Source: Pseudomarimonas salicorniae
Lineage (GTDB): Bacteria; Pseudomonadota; Gammaproteobacteria; Xanthomonadales; Xanthomonadaceae
Direction: 5' to 3'
Length of the DNA: 64,000 nucleotides
Assembly (NCBI RefSeq): GCF_023156535.1
Contig: NZ_JALNMH010000007.1
Location: 186,001 to 250,000 of the forward strand
Under the pieces are notes generated by a model. It did not search any database, was not told where the DNA came from, and worked only from the letters and a program-made list of their open reading frames with translations. The translations under genes and the position numbers were made by a program. This document shows positions 53,581-63,227 of this stretch, one piece after another; the first letter of the stretch is position 1; each line of letters begins with the position of its first letter.

Positions 53581-55965
53581 ATGAGCCATGCCCTTCCCGA
53601 CTGCCTGCCCGAGGCGCTGCGCCAGCGCTGCCGCCTGCTCAATGACCGCGACCTGGCCGCCGGAGGCGACTACGTGCTGCTCTGGGCCCACCATGCCCTG
53701 CGCGACCACGACAACCCGGCTCTGGATGCGGCCCTGCACCTCGGCGTCGCGCTCGATCGGCCGGTGCTGGTCTATCAGGGCCTTGGCGGCGGCCACCGCT
53801 TCGACGCCGACCGCCACCACGCCTTCATCCTGCAGGGCGCGCACGATTACCAGCGAGCGCTGGCCGCGCGCGGCATCCGTCACCACACCAACGTACCCGG
53901 CCTGACGCCCGGCGCCGGGCTCGCCGACCTGCTGCCGCGCGCCGCCGCCCTGGTCTGCGAGGACTTCCCCGCGCCGCCCTTCCCGCGCTGGACGCGTCGC
54001 TGGGCGGAACGGTGCGATGTGCTGTGCCTGGCGGTCGACGCCGCCTGCATCGTGCCGATGGCCGCCACGGGAACGCGCTTCGACCGCGCCTTCGCCTATC
54101 GCGAGGCGATGCAGGCGCGCTTCCAGGCCGAGCTGGATGCCGGCCCCGCACCGCCGCCTGCGGCCAGGCCCTGGAAGCCGGGCACGGACGGCCCGACCGG
54201 CGGCCTCGACTGGGACGGCTTCGATCTCGCGACGGCGCTGGCCCACTGCGCCATCGACCACACCGTGCCACCGGTGGCGGATACGCCGGGAGGCAGCGCC
54301 TCCGGCTATGCCCGCTGGGCGGAATTCCGCGGCGAAGGGCTGCGCCGCTACCACCAGCTGCGCAACGACGCTGCGGTCGAACCGCCGCTCGGCGTGTCGC
54401 GGATGTCGCCCTACCTGCACTACGGCATGGTCAGCCCCTGGCGGCTGGCCCGCGAGGCGCGCGAACAGGGTGGCCCCGGGGCGAAGAAGTTCATCGACGA
54501 GCTCTGGGTATGGCGCGAGCTGGCCTGGCAGTGGTGCTGGCATACGCCCGATGTCGAGGCCGAATCCGCGCTGCCGGGCTGGGCGCGGGAAACCCTGGCC
54601 GAGCATGCGGCCGACCCGCGGCCGGACTACACCGACGAGTCACTGCATCGCGGCCGCAGCGGCGAACGCCTGTGGGACCTTGCGCAGCGCTCCCTGCTGC
54701 GTCACGGCGAGCTGCACAACAACCTGCGCATGACCTGGGGCAAGGCGCTGGTCGGCTGGTCGCACGACGCCGGCGAGGCCATGCGCCGGCTTCGCGATCT
54801 TAACCACCGGTTCGCGCTGGACGGCAACGACCCGGCCTCGTATGGCGGGCTGTGGTGGTGTCTGGGCCTGTTCGACCGGCCGTTCACGCCGGCCCAACCG
54901 GTGCTGGGCACGCTGCGTGGGCGCTCGATCCGGGGCCACGAGCGGCGCCTGGATGTCGCGCGCTACGCAGCCCGCGTCGGGCGCGCAAGCCGGTCACTGC
55001 CGCGGGTCGCCGTTCTCGGCGCCGGACTTGCCGGCGCGGCCGCGGCCCAGGCGCTCGTCGACCAAGGGTACGCGGTGCAGGTGGTCGACAAGTCGCGCGG
55101 CAGCGGCGGCCGGCTCAGCACCCGGCGCAGCGAGGTCGGCCCCTTCGACCACGGGGCGCAGTTTCTGCGCGCCCACGATCTGCGCTTTCAGGCCCAGGTC
55201 GCCCGCTGGCTGCAGGCCGGGCTGCTGCAGTCGTGGACGCCTCGCGCTGTCAATGGCGAAGCGCTGAAGGGAGCACTGGTCGCGGTTCCCGGTATGAGCG
55301 AGCTGGTCAAGCCGCTGCTCGATGGCGCCGACCTGCAGCTTGGCCGGGCGGTGACCCGGTTGCAGCGCGAGGGTGGCATCTGGCGGCTGCTCGATGCCGA
55401 GGGCGCAACGCTGGCCGAGGCCGAACAGCTGATCGTCACCGCCCCGGCGCCGCAGGCCGAGGCGCTGCTGGGCGGGGCCGCGCCGAGCCTGGCGGGGCGC
55501 CTGCGCGAGGCACGCTATGCGCCCTGCTGGGCGTCGATGGTCGAGATCGAAGGCGAAGCCGAGGTCGACCTGCTGCGCGAGCGCGGGCCGATCGCCTGGG
55601 CCACGGCGGACGCCAGCCGGCCGGGGCGACCCGACGGTGGACGGTGGCTCATCCACGCCACGCCGGCGTGGAGCCGGAAGCGGCTGGAGTCACCCGCAGA
55701 AGATGTCGGCGAGGCGCTGGCCTCGGCCCTGTCCGAAGCGCTTCAGCGGCCGGCGCGCCTGGTCGCCGCCCACCGCTGGCGCTACGCCCTGGTCGAACAG
55801 CCGCTGGGCGTCGACTTCCTTGCCGAACGCGAACTCGGCCTGCGGGTGGCCGGTGACCATTGCCTCGGCGGCCGGCTGGAGGCCGCCTGGCTGAGCGGCT
55901 GCGCCGCCGCCGGCGACCTGATGCGCGAGGTGGCGCTGCCCACCCAGGTAGAAGGCACCGGCTGA
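53581..55965 (+). CDS. Fusion of class II-like DNA photolyase and FAD-dependent amine oxidoreductase
   Basis: The protein has 794 residues. The N-terminal part (about 1-465) is a photolyase/cryptochrome: an antenna Rossmann domain starting DYVLLWAHHALRDHDNPALD, then the FAD domain with KKFIDELWVWRELAWQW, HNNLRMTWGKALVGWS and LNHRFALDGNDPASYGGLWWC, which resemble class II CPD photolyases. From residue 475 (RVAVLGAGLAGAAAAQAL, KSRGSGGRLSTRR, FDHGAQFLRA) a second, complete FAD/NAD-binding oxidoreductase domain of the renalase/amine-oxidase type follows, ending at LSGCAAAGDLMREV. One unbroken frame joins them. The product should repair UV-induced pyrimidine dimers; the second domain may supply reduced flavin or act separately. 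Confidence 0.9.
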   Translation: MSHALPDCLPEALRQRCRLLNDRDLAAGGDYVLLWAHHALRDHDNPALDAALHLGVALDRPVLVYQGLGGGHRFDADRHHAFILQGAHDYQRALAARGIRHHTNVPGLTPGAGLADLLPRAAALVCEDFPAPPFPRWTRRWAERCDVLCLAVDAACIVPMAATGTRFDRAFAYREAMQARFQAELDAGPAPPPAARPWKPGTDGPTGGLDWDGFDLATALAHCAIDHTVPPVADTPGGSASGYARWAEFRGEGLRRYHQLRNDAAVEPPLGVSRMSPYLHYGMVSPWRLAREAREQGGPGAKKFIDELWVWRELAWQWCWHTPDVEAESALPGWARETLAEHAADPRPDYTDESLHRGRSGERLWDLAQRSLLRHGELHNNLRMTWGKALVGWSHDAGEAMRRLRDLNHRFALDGNDPASYGGLWWCLGLFDRPFTPAQPVLGTLRGRSIRGHERRLDVARYAARVGRASRSLPRVAVLGAGLAGAAAAQALVDQGYAVQVVDKSRGSGGRLSTRRSEVGPFDHGAQFLRAHDLRFQAQVARWLQAGLLQSWTPRAVNGEALKGALVAVPGMSELVKPLLDGADLQLGRAVTRLQREGGIWRLLDAEGATLAEAEQLIVTAPAPQAEALLGGAAPSLAGRLREARYAPCWASMVEIEGEAEVDLLRERGPIAWATADASRPGRPDGGRWLIHATPAWSRKRLESPAEDVGEALASALSEALQRPARLVAAHRWRYALVEQPLGVDFLAERELGLRVAGDHCLGGRLEAAWLSGCAAAGDLMREVALPTQVEGTG

Positions 55966-55983
55966 GCGACGGATCAGGCGGCG

Positions 55984-56018
55984 CCCCGGCAGTCCCCGCC
56001 CAGGGCAGGCGGCCGGGG
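55984..56018. terminator. Weak inverted repeat between convergent genes
   Basis: CCCCGGC (55984-55990) can pair with GCCGGGG (56012-56018) across a 21-nt loop in the short gap between the photolyase fusion and the convergent CDF gene. The loop is long and no U-tract follows. Confidence 0.25.
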
Positions 56019-56020
56019 TC

Positions 56021-56968
56021 TCAGTGGCAGTGGTCGTCGAGCACGTCGTCAGCGGCGCGGGCCAGCTGACGGTACTGCGGCGACTCCGGCTGCAGGGTGG
56101 CGTGGCCGATGCCGAACTCGTCGCGCAGCCGGCGCTGGGCGGCCATCAGGGTGGCGGGCCAGTTCTGGTCGCTGTCGACCGAGAGGTGGGCGGACAGCAG
56201 CAGACGGTCGCCGGCCAGGGTCCAGACGTGCAGGTCATGCACTGCAACCACCCCCTCCACCGCGCCCAGCCGGCGGCGCACGGCGTCCAGATCGGTGCCG
56301 GGGGGCGTGGCTTCCATCAGCACCCGGATCACGTCGCGCAGCAGGCGCCCGGCCGAAACCAGGATCAGGCCGCAGATCAGCAGGGTGAGCAGCGGATCGA
56401 TCGGAGTCCAGCCGGTCAGCCAGACCACGAGGCCGGCGATCAGGGCGGCGACCGAACCGAGCAGGTCGCCGATGACGTGAAGCACGGCGCCGCGCATGTT
56501 CAGCGCGTGGCTGTGCGTGCCGTGCAGCTGCCACAACACCAGCAGGTTCACCCCCAGGCCGATCGCTGCGATCAGCATGACCACGCCGCCCTGCACCGGC
56601 ACCGGCTGCTGCAGCCGGCCGATGGCGGCCAGACCCAGCGCCACCACCAGGATCAGCATGAACACGGCATTGAGCAGGGCCGCCAGCACCTCGGCCCGGC
56701 GCCATCCGTAGCTCATTTCCGGGCTGGGCGGCCGCTGGGCCAGCCGCGCGGCGAGGAAGGACAGCGCCAGCGCCACCGTGTCGGTGACCATGTGGCCGGC
56801 ATCGCCGAGCAGGGCCAGCGACCCCGCCCACCAGCCACCGACTGCTTCCACCCCGGCGAAACCAAGCGTGATCGCGATGGCCCACCCCAGCGCCTTCGCC
56901 CTGCCCTCGGCGTCGGATGACGTGTGCGAGTGGTCGTGGTGGCCGTGCTCGTGGCCGTGCGCGCTCAT
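56021..56968 (-). CDS. czcD: Cation diffusion facilitator (zinc/cobalt/cadmium exporter)
   Basis: This inner-membrane proton/metal antiporter has 315 residues. The start is the ATG at 56968 (MSAHGHEHGHHDHSH), giving the usual His-rich cytoplasmic N-terminus; an upstream frame begins at 56998. It has six transmembrane helices with metal ligands in LLGDAGHMVTD and LHVIGDLLGS, and a C-terminal cytoplasmic CDF domain ending DDHCH. The zinc-type H-x-x-x-D ligand set is inferred from these motifs. It ends 43 bp upstream of the next stop in the same direction. Confidence 0.92.
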   Translation of the reverse strand: MSAHGHEHGHHDHSHTSSDAEGRAKALGWAIAITLGFAGVEAVGGWWAGSLALLGDAGHMVTDTVALALSFLAARLAQRPPSPEMSYGWRRAEVLAALLNAVFMLILVVALGLAAIGRLQQPVPVQGGVVMLIAAIGLGVNLLVLWQLHGTHSHALNMRGAVLHVIGDLLGSVAALIAGLVVWLTGWTPIDPLLTLLICGLILVSAGRLLRDVIRVLMEATPPGTDLDAVRRRLGAVEGVVAVHDLHVWTLAGDRLLLSAHLSVDSDQNWPATLMAAQRRLRDEFGIGHATLQPESPQYRQLARAADDVLDDHCH

Positions 56969-57010
56969 TGGCGAAGCATACCCAAGCTGCGTCGCCAAAG
57001 ACCGCTCCGC

Positions 57011-60000
57011 TCAGGCCAGCGGGTCTTCTCCATAGGTGCCGACGAACCGGAGCGCATCACTGTTCTCGAAGGCCGACTCGTCGAAGCGCAGTGCCTCGAT
57101 GATGGTGGACATGGACGCCTCGTCGTTCGGCCGGTAGGCGCCCCAGCCATTCCGCCCGGACCGCTTCACCCGGTACAGCGCGCGGTCGGCCAGTTCAACC
57201 AGCTGCTCCCAGTCGAGACTGGTCTTGGCATCAGTGAAGAGCGGGTACTCGACCAGGCCGACCGAGCAGGTGACCTGGCCGCTGCGCCCGTTGCCGAAGT
57301 CGAACTCGCGTTCCGCGCAACCGCGGCAGAGCCGCTCGCCGAGCAGGGGAACGAACTCCGCCGGCGTCGGGCGGAACACCACCATGAACTCCTCGCCGCC
57401 CCAGCGCGCCACGTAGTCACCGGTGCGTACCTGGTTCTGGAGCAGGCCCGCGAACTGCTCCAGCACCCGGTCGCCGGCGGCGTGGCCATGCTCGTCGTTG
57501 ACCCGCTTGAAGAAGTCGATGTCGAGCAGGGCGAAGACAATGACCTGGCCCAGGCCCGGATTGCGCTGCAGCTCGCGCCCGTAGAAGGCGAGATCCTTGG
57601 GGATCTGCTGGGAGAGGTAGCGGCGGTTGCGCAGACCGGTCAGCGGGTCGGTCAGGCTGGCCTCCTGCAGCTGACGGTTGGCCTCGGCAAGATCCGCCGT
57701 GCGCGCCTGGACAAGGCGCTCCAGTTCGGCGGCGCGCTGTTTGTAGCGTCGACGCTGGAGGAGCAGCAGTCCCAGCCCGCCCAGTGCCAGCAGCAGCCCC
57801 AGCAGCGCGCGGAACAGCCCGGTTTCGGTGAATCGGGGCGGCACGCTGAACTCGATTGCGGCAGGCTTGCTCCAACGACCCTCTACCGTCGAGGCCTGTA
57901 CCTCGAAGCGGTAGTCTCCGGCCGCGAGGTTGGTGTAGGCGGCGATGCGCAGTTCGGCGGCCTCGGGCTCGCGCCAGTCCTCGTGGTAGCCGATCAGCCG
58001 GTAGCGAAAGGCGACGCTGCGGGGATCGAGGAAACTGATGGCGGTGAACTCGATCGACAGGTCACGCTGACCCTCGGGTAGCGGGCCCGCCATTGCGTCC
58101 ACGGCCCGCCATTCGCCGCCGACGCGCCAGCGCTCGACGATCGCCGGTGGCGGCTCACGGTCGAAGCGCACGTCGGCGGTATCCAGCGCGACCACGCCGT
58201 CGCGCGTCGGTGCCCACAGCACGCCCTCGCGGAACAGCCCCTTGGCAAGGCCGGCGCCGTTGCAGCAGAAGCCCTTCTGGCCGCCGCGGCGATCGCCGCG
58301 TTCGTTGAGCAGCATCTGCCCACGGACCCGCTTGCGCTGACCGGCGGCGAAACCGGCGAGATCGGCGAGCGGCACCCGATAGATGCCGCGTATGCCCGCC
58401 ACCCAGAGCATGCCGGCATGGTCGGCGACAAAGAAGGGCGCGCTCTGCGGCACGCCCTGCGGGGCGCCGAAACTGTGCCAGCGCTGGCCATCGAAGTAGT
58501 GCAGGGCCTCGTTGAGGCTACCGAGCACCAGGCGCCCGTCGGGCAGCTCGTGCTGCACGGTGATGTCGAGACCCGGCGGGAGCCCCGCCTCGAGGCCGAT
58601 CGGCACGAAGCGCTCGCCGCGAAACTCATGCGGCCCCGACTGGCTGCCAACCAGGAGCCGGCCATCGCGGGTCAGCAGCAGGTGGCGAACCCGCGCGTCG
58701 AGCAGGCCATCGTCCTCGTCGAAGCGCTGCAGGACCTGGCCGTCGTCGCGGAACAGCCCTTGATTGGTGGCGATCCAGAGCAGGCCCTCGGCGTCGCGGA
58801 GCAGGCCGTTGACCTGCGCTCCGCGCAGGGCGACGAAGCGGGTGGGCTCGCCGAGCTGTCCGTCCTGCCACAGCGCCAGGCCCGCCCGGGTACCGATCCA
58901 CAGCCGGCCGTCCTCGGGCAGCAGGGTGTAGGCATTGGGGTGCGGCAGCGCGCTGCCGGGCACGACCGACTCGAAGCGACCATCGACCAGGCGCTGCAGG
59001 CCATTGTCGCTGCCGACCCAGAGCCCGCCCTGGCCATCCGCCGCCAGGGACCAGAGCAAGGGCGACTCCAGGCCCTCGCGACGGCCATAGCGCCGGGTCC
59101 AGCCGTCCCTCAGCCGGCTGAGCCCGTTCCATTGGCTGCCCAGCCAGAGGTTGTGCTCGCGGTCCTCGAAGATCCGTCGTACCGCCAGCCCGGCCTCGCC
59201 GTCCACCACCCGTTCCACCGGCCGGCCGTCGCGCAGCCGGGTCAGATGGGCCAGCTCGGCCACCCAGAGGTTGCCATCCCGATCCTCGTGCAGGGCCTCG
59301 ATGGTGGCAGCGACCAGGTGCGGGGCCTCGACGTAGGGCTGCCACAGGTCACCATCCAGCCAGAACAGTCCCGCCGTGGTGCCGGCCCACAGCCGGCCCT
59401 GGGCGCGCACCAGACGCGCGGCCACGGCGGTGGCGGCCTCGGTGGGCAGCTTCAGGAACTCGGTCTGACCGGCGGCATGCCGGTACACGCCTCCCAGGCT
59501 GCCGATCCACAGCGCATCGTCCTCTACCAGCAGGCTGCGTGCCGGGCCCGAGAGCTGCAGGCGAAGCTGCAGACGGGCGTCGACCACCGCATACACGGCA
59601 TTGCCCGAGGCGGCCAGCACGGTCTCGCCCTCGGCCGCGAGGTCGGCGATGTCCGGCTGCGCCTCGACGTCATCGGCCAGCGGAATGGGCTCGAAACGGC
59701 CGTCCTGTCGCCGCGCCAGGCCCTTGTAGGTGGCGATCCACAGGACGCCGTCAGGGCCGCTCAGCAGATCGTTGACCCAGCCTCCGGGCAGGGCCGGCTC
59801 GGCCTCGGGCGTGTAGACGGTGAAGCGGTGACCATCGAAGCGCGCCAGGCCCGCCTGGGTGCCTATCCACAGGTAGCCTTCCCCGTCCTGGGCGATGGCC
59901 CGGGCGCTGATCTGCGGCAGGCCCTGCTCGATGCTCCAGACATCCCGGACGTAGTCATGGAAACGCTTGTCGGAATCGAGCGCCGCGGCGACGCCGGCCA

Positions 60001-60094
60001 GCCACAGGGCCGCCAACGCCAGCAGCGCGCGGATCGCCCCACACGCACGGACCGTTCTTCCCGTGCCCGGCAGATGACTCCCGGAAACTCTCAC
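57011..60094 (-). CDS. Periplasmic beta-propeller sensor with GGDEF diguanylate cyclase domain
   Basis: This 1027-residue one-component sensor probably makes cyclic di-GMP. It has a signal/transmembrane segment (about 22-40) and then a long run of two-component-regulator propeller repeats (GYLWIGTQAGLARFDG, GVLWIATYKGLARR, GGLWVGSDNGLQRL and others). A Y-Y-Y beta-sandwich (about 640-750) precedes a second transmembrane helix near 760 and a coiled linker. The GGDEF domain has RWGGEEFMVVF near 897-907, with a catalytic GGEEF. The sequence RTGD five residues before it is an RxxD inhibitory I-site, so the cyclase should be product-inhibited. The GTG start overlaps the ETF-QO stop by 4 bp. C-di-GMP is a common activator of exopolysaccharide synthesis. 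Confidence 0.9.
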   Translation of the reverse strand: MRVSGSHLPGTGRTVRACGAIRALLALAALWLAGVAAALDSDKRFHDYVRDVWSIEQGLPQISARAIAQDGEGYLWIGTQAGLARFDGHRFTVYTPEAEPALPGGWVNDLLSGPDGVLWIATYKGLARRQDGRFEPIPLADDVEAQPDIADLAAEGETVLAASGNAVYAVVDARLQLRLQLSGPARSLLVEDDALWIGSLGGVYRHAAGQTEFLKLPTEAATAVAARLVRAQGRLWAGTTAGLFWLDGDLWQPYVEAPHLVAATIEALHEDRDGNLWVAELAHLTRLRDGRPVERVVDGEAGLAVRRIFEDREHNLWLGSQWNGLSRLRDGWTRRYGRREGLESPLLWSLAADGQGGLWVGSDNGLQRLVDGRFESVVPGSALPHPNAYTLLPEDGRLWIGTRAGLALWQDGQLGEPTRFVALRGAQVNGLLRDAEGLLWIATNQGLFRDDGQVLQRFDEDDGLLDARVRHLLLTRDGRLLVGSQSGPHEFRGERFVPIGLEAGLPPGLDITVQHELPDGRLVLGSLNEALHYFDGQRWHSFGAPQGVPQSAPFFVADHAGMLWVAGIRGIYRVPLADLAGFAAGQRKRVRGQMLLNERGDRRGGQKGFCCNGAGLAKGLFREGVLWAPTRDGVVALDTADVRFDREPPPAIVERWRVGGEWRAVDAMAGPLPEGQRDLSIEFTAISFLDPRSVAFRYRLIGYHEDWREPEAAELRIAAYTNLAAGDYRFEVQASTVEGRWSKPAAIEFSVPPRFTETGLFRALLGLLLALGGLGLLLLQRRRYKQRAAELERLVQARTADLAEANRQLQEASLTDPLTGLRNRRYLSQQIPKDLAFYGRELQRNPGLGQVIVFALLDIDFFKRVNDEHGHAAGDRVLEQFAGLLQNQVRTGDYVARWGGEEFMVVFRPTPAEFVPLLGERLCRGCAEREFDFGNGRSGQVTCSVGLVEYPLFTDAKTSLDWEQLVELADRALYRVKRSGRNGWGAYRPNDEASMSTIIEALRFDESAFENSDALRFVGTYGEDPLA

Positions 60095-61692
60095 AGGTTC
60101 TGGTAGTTCGGTCCGGCGCCGCCCTCGGGCGTCACCCAGTTGATGATCTCGTAGGGATCCTTGATGTCGCAGGTCTTGCAGTGCACGCAGTTCGCGGCAT
60201 TGATCTGCAGTCGGCGTTCACTGCCCTCGCCAACCATCTCGTAGACCCCGGCCGGGCAGAACCGGGTGCAGGGATTACCGTACTCGGTCGTGCAGCGGGT
60301 CAGGCAGATGCTGGTGTCGGCGACCTTCAGGTGGACCGGCTGGTCCTCGTCGTGCTCGGTGGCGGCAAAGTAGACGCCGGCCAGGCGGTCGCGCGGCGGA
60401 AGCTCGCGATCGACGTAGTCACGCTTGGGCGACTCCTGCTCGGACAGCTTGTTCAGGGTGGCGTGATCGGAGGCCACCTTCAGGGTCCACGGCGAGGCAC
60501 CGGCGACCAGGGTCTCCCAGGCCGAATTCAGCAGACCGAACCAGAGGCCTTTCTTGAAACCCGGCTTGATGTTGCGGACCTTCTTCAGCTCGGCCATCAC
60601 CGCCGAGCCGCGCAGCTTCGCGTCCCAGCCTTCGCTGCTGACCGAGGCAGCGATATGTTCAGCGGCGAGCATGCCCGAGCGCAGCGCCTGGTGGGTGCCC
60701 TTGATCTTCGGCACGTTGAGCAGTCCGGCGGTGTCGCCGATCAGCATCGCGCCCGGCATCTCCAGCTTCGGCAGGGACTGCCAGCCGCCGGTGACGATGG
60801 CGCGCGCACCCGCCGAGAGGATATTGCCGCCCTCGAGCAACGGCTTGATGGTCGGATGGTGCTTCCACTGCTGGAAGGCTTCGTAGGGCTGGTAGTTGGG
60901 GTCGCGGTAGTCGAGCCCGGATACGTAGCCCAGCGCGATGCGGTCGCCATCGAGGTGATAGAGGAAGCTGCCGCCATAGGTGCGGGTGTCGGCCGGCCAG
61001 CCGAGCGAGTGGACGATCTTGCCGGGCTTTACCCGGCCCGCCGGCACCTGCCACAGCTCCTTGATGCCGATCGAATAGCTCTGCGGGTCGCTGTCGGCGT
61101 CCAGGCCGAAGCGCTTGACCAGGCGCTTGGTCAGGTGACCGCGGGCGCCCTCGGCCAGCACCGTCAGCTTCGCGCGGATGTCGATGCCCTGGGTGTAGCC
61201 GGCCTTCTGCGAGCCGTCCTTGGCGACACCCATGTCGCCAATGCACACACCGCCGACCGACCCATCCTCGTTGTAGTAGATCTCGGAGGCGGCGAAGCCG
61301 GGATAGATCTCGACCCCCAGTGCTTCGGCCTGCGGCGCCATCCACGCGCACATCGCGCCGAGGCTGACGATGAAGTTGCCGTGGTTGTTCATCTGCGGCG
61401 GCACGATGGGGAACTTGAAGCCACCGGTCTTCGTCAGGTACCAGAACTCGTCCTCGGCCGCCGGCACGCAGATCGGCGGCGGGTTGTCGCGCCAGCCGGG
61501 CAGCAGCTCGTCGAGCGGCTGCGGCTCGATCACCGCGCCGGACAGGATGTGGGCGCCGATGGTCGAGGACTTCTCGATCACGCAGACCGAGAGGTCGGCC
61601 TTGAGCTGTTTCAGACGGATGGCCAGCGCAAGCCCTGCCGGCCCTGCGCCCACAACCACCACGTCGTATTCCATGAACTCGCGCTCGCTCAT
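60091..61692 (-). CDS. Electron-transfer flavoprotein:ubiquinone oxidoreductase
   Basis: This membrane-associated enzyme passes electrons from ETF to ubiquinone in fatty-acid and amino-acid oxidation. It has 533 residues from the ATG at 61692 (MSEREFMEYDVVVVGAGPAGL). It shows the FAD site GAGPAGLALAIRLKQL, NNHGNFIVSLG, TVLAEGARGHLTKRL, MLIGDTAGLLNVPKIKG and a C-terminal ferredoxin-like 4Fe-4S site (CLTRCTTEYGNPCTRFCP, then NCVHCKTCDIKDP). All usual ETF-QO elements are present. It is the first gene of a two-gene unit with the GGDEF sensor, whose start overlaps its stop. Confidence 0.93.
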   Translation of the reverse strand: MSEREFMEYDVVVVGAGPAGLALAIRLKQLKADLSVCVIEKSSTIGAHILSGAVIEPQPLDELLPGWRDNPPPICVPAAEDEFWYLTKTGGFKFPIVPPQMNNHGNFIVSLGAMCAWMAPQAEALGVEIYPGFAASEIYYNEDGSVGGVCIGDMGVAKDGSQKAGYTQGIDIRAKLTVLAEGARGHLTKRLVKRFGLDADSDPQSYSIGIKELWQVPAGRVKPGKIVHSLGWPADTRTYGGSFLYHLDGDRIALGYVSGLDYRDPNYQPYEAFQQWKHHPTIKPLLEGGNILSAGARAIVTGGWQSLPKLEMPGAMLIGDTAGLLNVPKIKGTHQALRSGMLAAEHIAASVSSEGWDAKLRGSAVMAELKKVRNIKPGFKKGLWFGLLNSAWETLVAGASPWTLKVASDHATLNKLSEQESPKRDYVDRELPPRDRLAGVYFAATEHDEDQPVHLKVADTSICLTRCTTEYGNPCTRFCPAGVYEMVGEGSERRLQINAANCVHCKTCDIKDPYEIINWVTPEGGAGPNYQNL

Positions 61693-61861
61693 CGCTGGCC
61701 GTCCTGTGCTGTCGCGCGACGCCCGCCGCGCTGGGGATGTGTGCTTGCTCACCGCGACGTCGCGGCCCTGCCAGGCCTGCGCCCATGCGGCAGCGCGGAT
61801 TATAGGCCGCCCACCGCGCAGGCATAATGCGCCCAGCGCCCCACCACGGAACCCGGAGCCG

Positions 61862-63211
61862 ATGAGCGACGCAACTTCCGCCTTGCGGAACTCCTCGATG
61901 TGCCGGCAGCTGAGCCTGCTGGCACGTGGCGAGTTGAGCGCACGCGCGCTGACCGAGTCCTATCTCGGCGCGATCGAGCGCGAGAATCCCGAACGCAACG
62001 CATTCTGGGTCATCGACCAGGAGGGCGCGTTGGCGGCCGCCGATGCCGCCGACCTGCGTCGCGCCCGGGGCGAGCCACTGGGCCGGCTCGACGGTATTCC
62101 GCTGGCGGTCAAGGACAACTTCGACGTCAAGGGCCTGCCCACCAGTGGAGGACTGGTCGGACGCCGGCAGATGGTCGCCGAGCAGGACGCCCACTGCATC
62201 GCGCGGCTGCGCGGCGCCGGCGCGGTGATTCTCGGCAAGACCAGCCTCGACGAGGCCATGCTTGGCACCACCGGCGCCCATCCCACCTTCGGCCATGTTC
62301 CCCATCCGCTGGATGCGGGCCTGGCCGCCGGCGGCTCCTCCGCCGGGTCGGCGGTGGCGGTGGCGGCCGGCCTTGCCAGCGCCGCGATCGGCACCGATAC
62401 GCTCGGCTCGGTGCGGATCCCGGCGGCCTTCTGCGGCGTCTACGGGCTGCGCCCGACCCAGGGAGAGATCTCCTGCGCCGGCGTGTTGCCGGCGCTGCCG
62501 CGACTCGATGTGGTCGGCCCGCTGGCCCGCTCGCTGGATGACCTCACCCTGCTGCTTCAGGTGATGAGCGGCTACGACAACAACGACCCGCGTTCACGCC
62601 GTCGGCGGGTACCACTGGCCCTCCCCGACTGGGAGCCGGGCAGCCTGCGCTGCGGGGTGATCGCCGACCCCGCCGACCTCGGCGCCGAGCCTGAGGTGGT
62701 CGCGGCCTTCGATAAGGCCATCGAGGAATGCGGCCGCCTGCTGGGCAAGATCAGCTCGGTTCCCCTGGCCGGATTCGAGCTGCCGCGCCTGCGCCGCGCC
62801 GCCTTCCTGATGATGGAGGCGGGTCTGGCCAGCCTGCCCGCCGCAGAGCTGGAGGGCGCCTCGGCGCGCCTGCAGTCTATGCTCGACTTCGCCCGCTGCC
62901 GGACGGCCGTGCACTACGCCCATGCCGACCGCGCCCTGGATAGCGCGGTGATTGCCACCCGCCGCCTCTTCGAGCAGGTCGACGTGCTGCTGCTCCCGAC
63001 CGTCCCGCAGCCGCCGCCACCGCTCGGCGCCGAGGAGCCCTCCCACCTCGCCGACTTCTGCAGCTTTGCCAGCCTCGCCGGCTGCCCGGCGCTCAGCCTG
63101 CCCCTGCCGGGCCAGCTCGGCCTGTCCCTGGTCGGTCCGCGTGGAAGCGACCTGCGCCTGCTCGAGCTCGGCGAGGTGATTGCCGCCCTGCTGGGGAACG
63201 AGCAGGAGTAG
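61862..63211 (+). CDS. Amidase-signature family hydrolase
   Basis: This 449-residue serine hydrolase starts at the ATG at 61862. The Ser-cisSer-Lys triad is visible: Lys84 in LAVKDNFDV, Ser159 in AGGSSAGSAVAVAAGL and Ser183 in GTDTLGSVRIPA. It resembles biuret-hydrolase/glutamyl-tRNA amidotransferase A-like amidases. There is no gatB or gatC next to it, so a free amidase is more likely than GatA. The substrate is unknown. It is divergent from the ETF-QO gene and followed 16 bp later by the alkB-like gene, possibly as an operon. Confidence 0.85.
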   Translation: MSDATSALRNSSMCRQLSLLARGELSARALTESYLGAIERENPERNAFWVIDQEGALAAADAADLRRARGEPLGRLDGIPLAVKDNFDVKGLPTSGGLVGRRQMVAEQDAHCIARLRGAGAVILGKTSLDEAMLGTTGAHPTFGHVPHPLDAGLAAGGSSAGSAVAVAAGLASAAIGTDTLGSVRIPAAFCGVYGLRPTQGEISCAGVLPALPRLDVVGPLARSLDDLTLLLQVMSGYDNNDPRSRRRRVPLALPDWEPGSLRCGVIADPADLGAEPEVVAAFDKAIEECGRLLGKISSVPLAGFELPRLRRAAFLMMEAGLASLPAAELEGASARLQSMLDFARCRTAVHYAHADRALDSAVIATRRLFEQVDVLLLPTVPQPPPPLGAEEPSHLADFCSFASLAGCPALSLPLPGQLGLSLVGPRGSDLRLLELGEVIAALLGNEQE

Positions 63212-63227
63212 GGTGGCCGACAACGCC

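Noticed and set aside
60659-63211. Long extensions of the ETF-QO and amidase frames over each other's 5' ends
   Set aside because: The conserved starts at 61692 (MSEREFMEYDVVVVGAG) and 61862 place the two genes head to head without overlap.
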